A DNA stretch of 64,000 nucleotides, taken from the NCBI GenBank assembly GCA_013373595.1, contig JABXHO010000040.1:62001-126000 (forward strand). Direction: 5' to 3'. Both the position numbers and the translations under genes were made by a program. Under the pieces are notes generated by a model. It had not been told where the DNA came from. It made no database searches and saw nothing but the letters and a program-made list of their open reading frames with translations. Positions 60,999-64,000 of this stretch are shown here, piece after piece; the first letter of the stretch is position 1, and each line of letters starts with the position of its first letter. Source of the DNA: Flavobacteriales bacterium. Its GTDB lineage: Bacteria > Bacteroidota > Bacteroidia > Flavobacteriales_D > Crocinitomicaceae.

Positions 60999-62927
60999 AT
61001 GAGACCACTAAATTTTTTCGCAAGTTTAATTTTTGTTGTGTTCGTGACGTTCCCTGCATTGCTTCAAAGCTATGAAGATAGTCTGCTTCGCACTCTTGAC
61101 GAGAATCCAACAAACAAAGAAAGCTTGTTTCTTTTGGGAGAATATTTGGTTCAACGAAACCCCGAACAAGCAGAGCTATATGCGAATCGTCTTAGGAAGT
61201 TGACAACCGGCACAGCTGATAGCAGCGAGTTATCGCGAATGAACAACATCTACGCAGCAAGTCATAGGTGGCAGGGAAACTACGCCACTTCACTCGCGTA
61301 TTATGAGAAGAACTATGCGTATTACTCAAGGAATAATGATCACGAAAACGTGGCAGAATCTGCTGCAAAACTCGGAACAATCAATCTTTACATTGGAAAC
61401 AATATCGTTGCGCAGACATATCTTCTGGAAAGTGATCAGATCTTTAAAAAGATGGGAACGCCACGGCAAAAGGCAAGTAGTAAATTACGTCTCGCCAATT
61501 TTCATTTAGGCATACATCAACTCGATGAAGGGAAAGAGCTGTACGAAGAGGCTTTGAAAGAATATAAGGCGATAAACGATAGTTCGGGGATTGCTACTGT
61601 TAGCATTAATTTAGGTTCTGTACTGACGGATTTGGGACAATTCGAAATGGCCGAAACGCATTTATTGAACTCATTGGCGTACTGCGAGGTATTTCCTACA
61701 AAACGTGAATTGGGATTTGCGCATGATTTCCTGGGCTTACTCCGTCAAGCTCAAGGTCGATTGGATGAAGCATATCAAGAACACTTGAAAGCACTCGATA
61801 TACGTTTGAAATTAAGCAGCACATACAATTTGTGCGAATCAAGGTTGAGTGTGGGGAAAATACTGATCAAACTCGGAGAGTATAGAGCAGCGATCGCACA
61901 GCTCAAACAAGTGTTTACCTATGAAGAACATCATTCTCTAAATCAAGAAAGCTTAGCACATGAACTCCTTTCCGAAGCGTATGAAAAAATGGGAGATTAT
62001 GCCTTGGCTCTACAAGAGCAAAAGTTGTTCAAAATGATAAGTGACAGTATTTTGAATACGTCTTCCTTGGAAGTGATCGCTCAAAAAGAAGCGCAATATA
62101 AAAAGAAAGAGCAGGATGCACGAATCAAAATTTTAAGTCAAGAAAAGGAACTAGCGGAGCAAAAAGCATTTCGATCGAAAGTAGTTACATACGGCACAAT
62201 CACCATTGCAATCGTCTTTTTATCGCTATTGTTTTTCGTATTCTATTTATACCTCAAGGTGAAAAGGCAAAAAAATGAGTTGTTCAAATCCCTGGAGGAA
62301 AAAAGGGTACTGCTGAAAGAAATACACCACCGCGTTAAAAATAACCTTCAAATCGTATCTTCTTTGTTGAGCATTCAAAAGCGACAAGTTGAAGACCCCG
62401 TGGCGATGGGTGCATTGGAAGAAAGTAAAAATCGAGTACGATCAATTGCCCTCATTCATCAAAACTTGTATCAGGATAAAGACCTGAAAGAGATTGATGT
62501 AAAGTTTTTTATTGAGAAACTCACTCAAGATTTAGTCGATGCATACAAGGGAAAGCACAGGAACGTATCGATTGAGTTCGATGTGGACGAGGTAAAATTG
62601 GATATCGATCGTATTATTCCTATTGGATTTATTGTTAATGAATTGATTACCAATGTGCTCAAGTATGCGTTCGACATGGATCAACTCGGTATTTTGAAGC
62701 TGAAAGTGAAAAAAGAGCCTGACTGGCTTCGATTAGAAGTTACCGATAATGGAGTAGGGCTGCCCGAATCTTTTTCATTAGATACCTGCAAAAGTTTAGG
62801 TTACAAGCTTGTACGATTATTCTCAAATAAATTGAAGGCCGAATTAACTGTGGAATCGACAAAAGCCATAAATGGAACGAAGGTTCAACTTTTAGTTCCC
62901 TATAAAACGAAGAAATGGAAGAAGTAA
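60999..62927 (+). CDS. TPR-repeat sensor histidine kinase (HisKA_2 type)
   Basis: The 642-residue protein has a signal/anchor at the start and about six TPR-like helical repeats (40-350). A coiled coil (365-395), a membrane helix (about 397-420) and a HisKA_2 domain with EIHHRVKNNLQIVSSLLSIQ follow; His444, before RVKNN, is the likely phosphorylation site. The C-terminal ATPase has NELITNVLKYAF and DNGVGLPE. It senses an envelope cue through the repeats and phosphorylates the regulator encoded next, whose start lies 13 bases inside this gene. Confidence 0.9.
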   Translation: MRPLNFFASLIFVVFVTFPALLQSYEDSLLRTLDENPTNKESLFLLGEYLVQRNPEQAELYANRLRKLTTGTADSSELSRMNNIYAASHRWQGNYATSLAYYEKNYAYYSRNNDHENVAESAAKLGTINLYIGNNIVAQTYLLESDQIFKKMGTPRQKASSKLRLANFHLGIHQLDEGKELYEEALKEYKAINDSSGIATVSINLGSVLTDLGQFEMAETHLLNSLAYCEVFPTKRELGFAHDFLGLLRQAQGRLDEAYQEHLKALDIRLKLSSTYNLCESRLSVGKILIKLGEYRAAIAQLKQVFTYEEHHSLNQESLAHELLSEAYEKMGDYALALQEQKLFKMISDSILNTSSLEVIAQKEAQYKKKEQDARIKILSQEKELAEQKAFRSKVVTYGTITIAIVFLSLLFFVFYLYLKVKRQKNELFKSLEEKRVLLKEIHHRVKNNLQIVSSLLSIQKRQVEDPVAMGALEESKNRVRSIALIHQNLYQDKDLKEIDVKFFIEKLTQDLVDAYKGKHRNVSIEFDVDEVKLDIDRIIPIGFIVNELITNVLKYAFDMDQLGILKLKVKKEPDWLRLEVTDNGVGLPESFSLDTCKSLGYKLVRLFSNKLKAELTVESTKAINGTKVQLLVPYKTKKWKK

Positions 62928-63538
62928 AAAGTATTCGCGTATTGATCGTAGAAGATGAACCCGTTATTGCAGAAGACATCGCTGAACATTTGATGGATGT
63001 AGGATATGAAATTGAAGCAATCGCCTATTCTAAGGAAGATGCATTGAATGCACTAGCGGTTTCTTCACCTGATATTGTCCTGTTGGATATTCATCTTGAA
63101 GGCAATATGGATGGGATTGAAATTGCTGAATATTTACACACGAAGTGCGACATACCTTTTATTTTTCTGACGTCCTACGCGAATCGATCAATCATTGATG
63201 AGGTAAAGCAATCGCAGCCCATGGGATATGTCGTTAAGCCATTTAACAAGGGTGATCTGTTCTCATCAATTGAGATTGCATTGTACAATTACGCACAACT
63301 GTTCAAACCAAGAAACTTTAACCTAGAATCGATCAACAAAAGGATAAATTCTCCACTTACCGCTAAAGAATTCGAAATTTTAGTGGATCTCTACGAAGGA
63401 AACACAAACAAGCAGATGGTGGATAAACACTTTGTAAGCATCAATACTATCAAAACGCATATCCAGCGAATCTATCAAAAGATGGAGACGAACTCCAGAT
63501 CAAGTACAATTGCCAAAATCAGGTCCTTGCTTGAGTGA
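62915..63538 (+). CDS. Response regulator, REC plus LuxR-type helix-turn-helix
   Basis: The 207-residue protein has a receiver domain (Asp14/Glu15 region in IVEDEP, phospho-acceptor Asp58 in LLDIHLEG, Lys108 in VVKPF) and a C-terminal LuxR/GerE helix-turn-helix (about 145-205, LTAKEFEILVDLYEGNTNKQ then SINTIKTHIQRIYQK). It overlaps the kinase gene, so the two form one two-component system with DNA-binding output. Confidence 0.92.
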   Translation: MEEVKSIRVLIVEDEPVIAEDIAEHLMDVGYEIEAIAYSKEDALNALAVSSPDIVLLDIHLEGNMDGIEIAEYLHTKCDIPFIFLTSYANRSIIDEVKQSQPMGYVVKPFNKGDLFSSIEIALYNYAQLFKPRNFNLESINKRINSPLTAKEFEILVDLYEGNTNKQMVDKHFVSINTIKTHIQRIYQKMETNSRSSTIAKIRSLLE

Positions 63539-63726
63539 TGTTTCTATCTATTCATGGGGGAGTTGAAAATCATACTTTTAGGTGATGTGAGTAGGAAGTC
63601 ATTGTCGTTAATTTGTTAACAAAGCCACTTCGATTTGTAGAGCGCTCAAAATGGGAGTGGAACAGCGACTGCCGAAAAGCTAATGAACAGAGTAGGCACT
63701 TTTAACTAACTAAACACAGTTCAAAC

Positions 63727-64000
63727 ATGAAAGTTCGGAAAACAATTCTGAGTATGGTTATTGGAATACTCATAACATGCTCATCAACAAGCATGGGACA
63801 AACCTTCAACAAAGAATACACAATCTCCAATTTTTACAGAGATAATGTCGTCGCCAAATCTACAATTGAAATATATAAAAATCCCTTACCCAAAAAGATC
63901 ATTACAGTTGGATCAATTAAAGGAACAAATACCATATTGGAAGATATTGTAATTACGCATACGGATGTTAGTGGAAACATCACTTGGACCAAACGTTATG
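63727..64000 (+). CDS. Secreted protein, 3' end off the window
   Basis: An ATG at 63727 opens a frame to the right edge (91 codons, no stop). A signal peptide is followed by a cut near SMGQTF. Then comes an NFYRDNVVAKSTIEIY stretch and a VSGNITWTKRY turn of the kind seen in Bacteroidota propeller proteins. It is 188 bases after the response regulator gene and may be its target; this is by proximity only. Confidence 0.7.
   Translation, partial: MKVRKTILSMVIGILITCSSTSMGQTFNKEYTISNFYRDNVVAKSTIEIYKNPLPKKIITVGSIKGTNTILEDIVITHTDVSGNITWTKRY

Overview
The window looks like a chromosomal segment from a Bacteroidota bacterium, most likely order Flavobacteriales. This rests on roughly 40% GC, a hybrid two-component regulator of the Bacteroidota type (propeller, Y_Y_Y, kinase, receiver, AraC), WG-repeat and TonB-C proteins, DUF983, DUF3050 and DUF523 genes, 7TM-AraC regulators and short lipobox signals. 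The species is not identified. No rRNA, tRNA, CRISPR array, transposase, integrase or phage gene was seen.

Region by region. 1-4.9 kb: a minus-strand operon with a small zinc-ribbon-like membrane protein, a GNAT acetyltransferase, a secreted CAP/OmpA-like protein and a PrsW-type intramembrane protease cut by the left edge. 5.2-11.1 kb: a signalling locus with a PAS protein carrying a degenerate kinase domain, a large PLP-dependent acyl-CoA condensing enzyme fused to a FemAB/BioF2-like acetyltransferase, a STAS-like protein, a tandem-receiver regulator and an HPt protein. 11.4-21.9 kb: housekeeping and accessory genes (BadF/NAGK-like kinase, hydrolase, AI-2E-type transporter, AraC regulator, WG-repeat/TonB protein, hotdog thioesterase), one decayed gene and a DUF3050 protein.

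22-32 kb is the most coherent block. It holds an OprD-like porin, cytochrome bd oxidase (cydAB), an HMA protein, a rhodanese, two tandem CstB-like persulfide dioxygenase/rhodanese fusions, a TauE/SafE exporter and a Crp/Fnr regulator. A palindrome of the form GTAAC-N4-GTTAC occurs upstream of three of these transcription units, with a weaker copy upstream of the regulator itself. I read this as a reactive-sulfur detoxification and respiration regulon in which persulfide is oxidised, sulfite exported, and respiration kept running through a sulfide-tolerant bd oxidase. A DoxDA-like thiosulfate:quinone oxidoreductase at 35-36 kb may extend it.

32-53 kb: proC, GNAT, ChaN-like, DinB, DUF523 and FUSC genes; a lipoprotein gene flanked by ~80 bp direct repeats; a DUF255 thioredoxin-fold protein; a GMC dehydrogenase with a Tat-exported partner; a cysteine-repeat lipoprotein; and a pair of small secreted paralogues next to a 1439-residue hybrid regulator with candidate direct-repeat operators between them.

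53-60.6 kb: an AraC regulator and a set of same-strand genes. From about 56.9 to 60.6 kb these become short orphan genes separated by long imperfect palindromes with TAAC/GTTA ends, resembling an integron cassette array without a visible integrase. 61-64 kb: a TPR histidine kinase with its LuxR-type response regulator, then the start of a secreted protein cut by the right edge.
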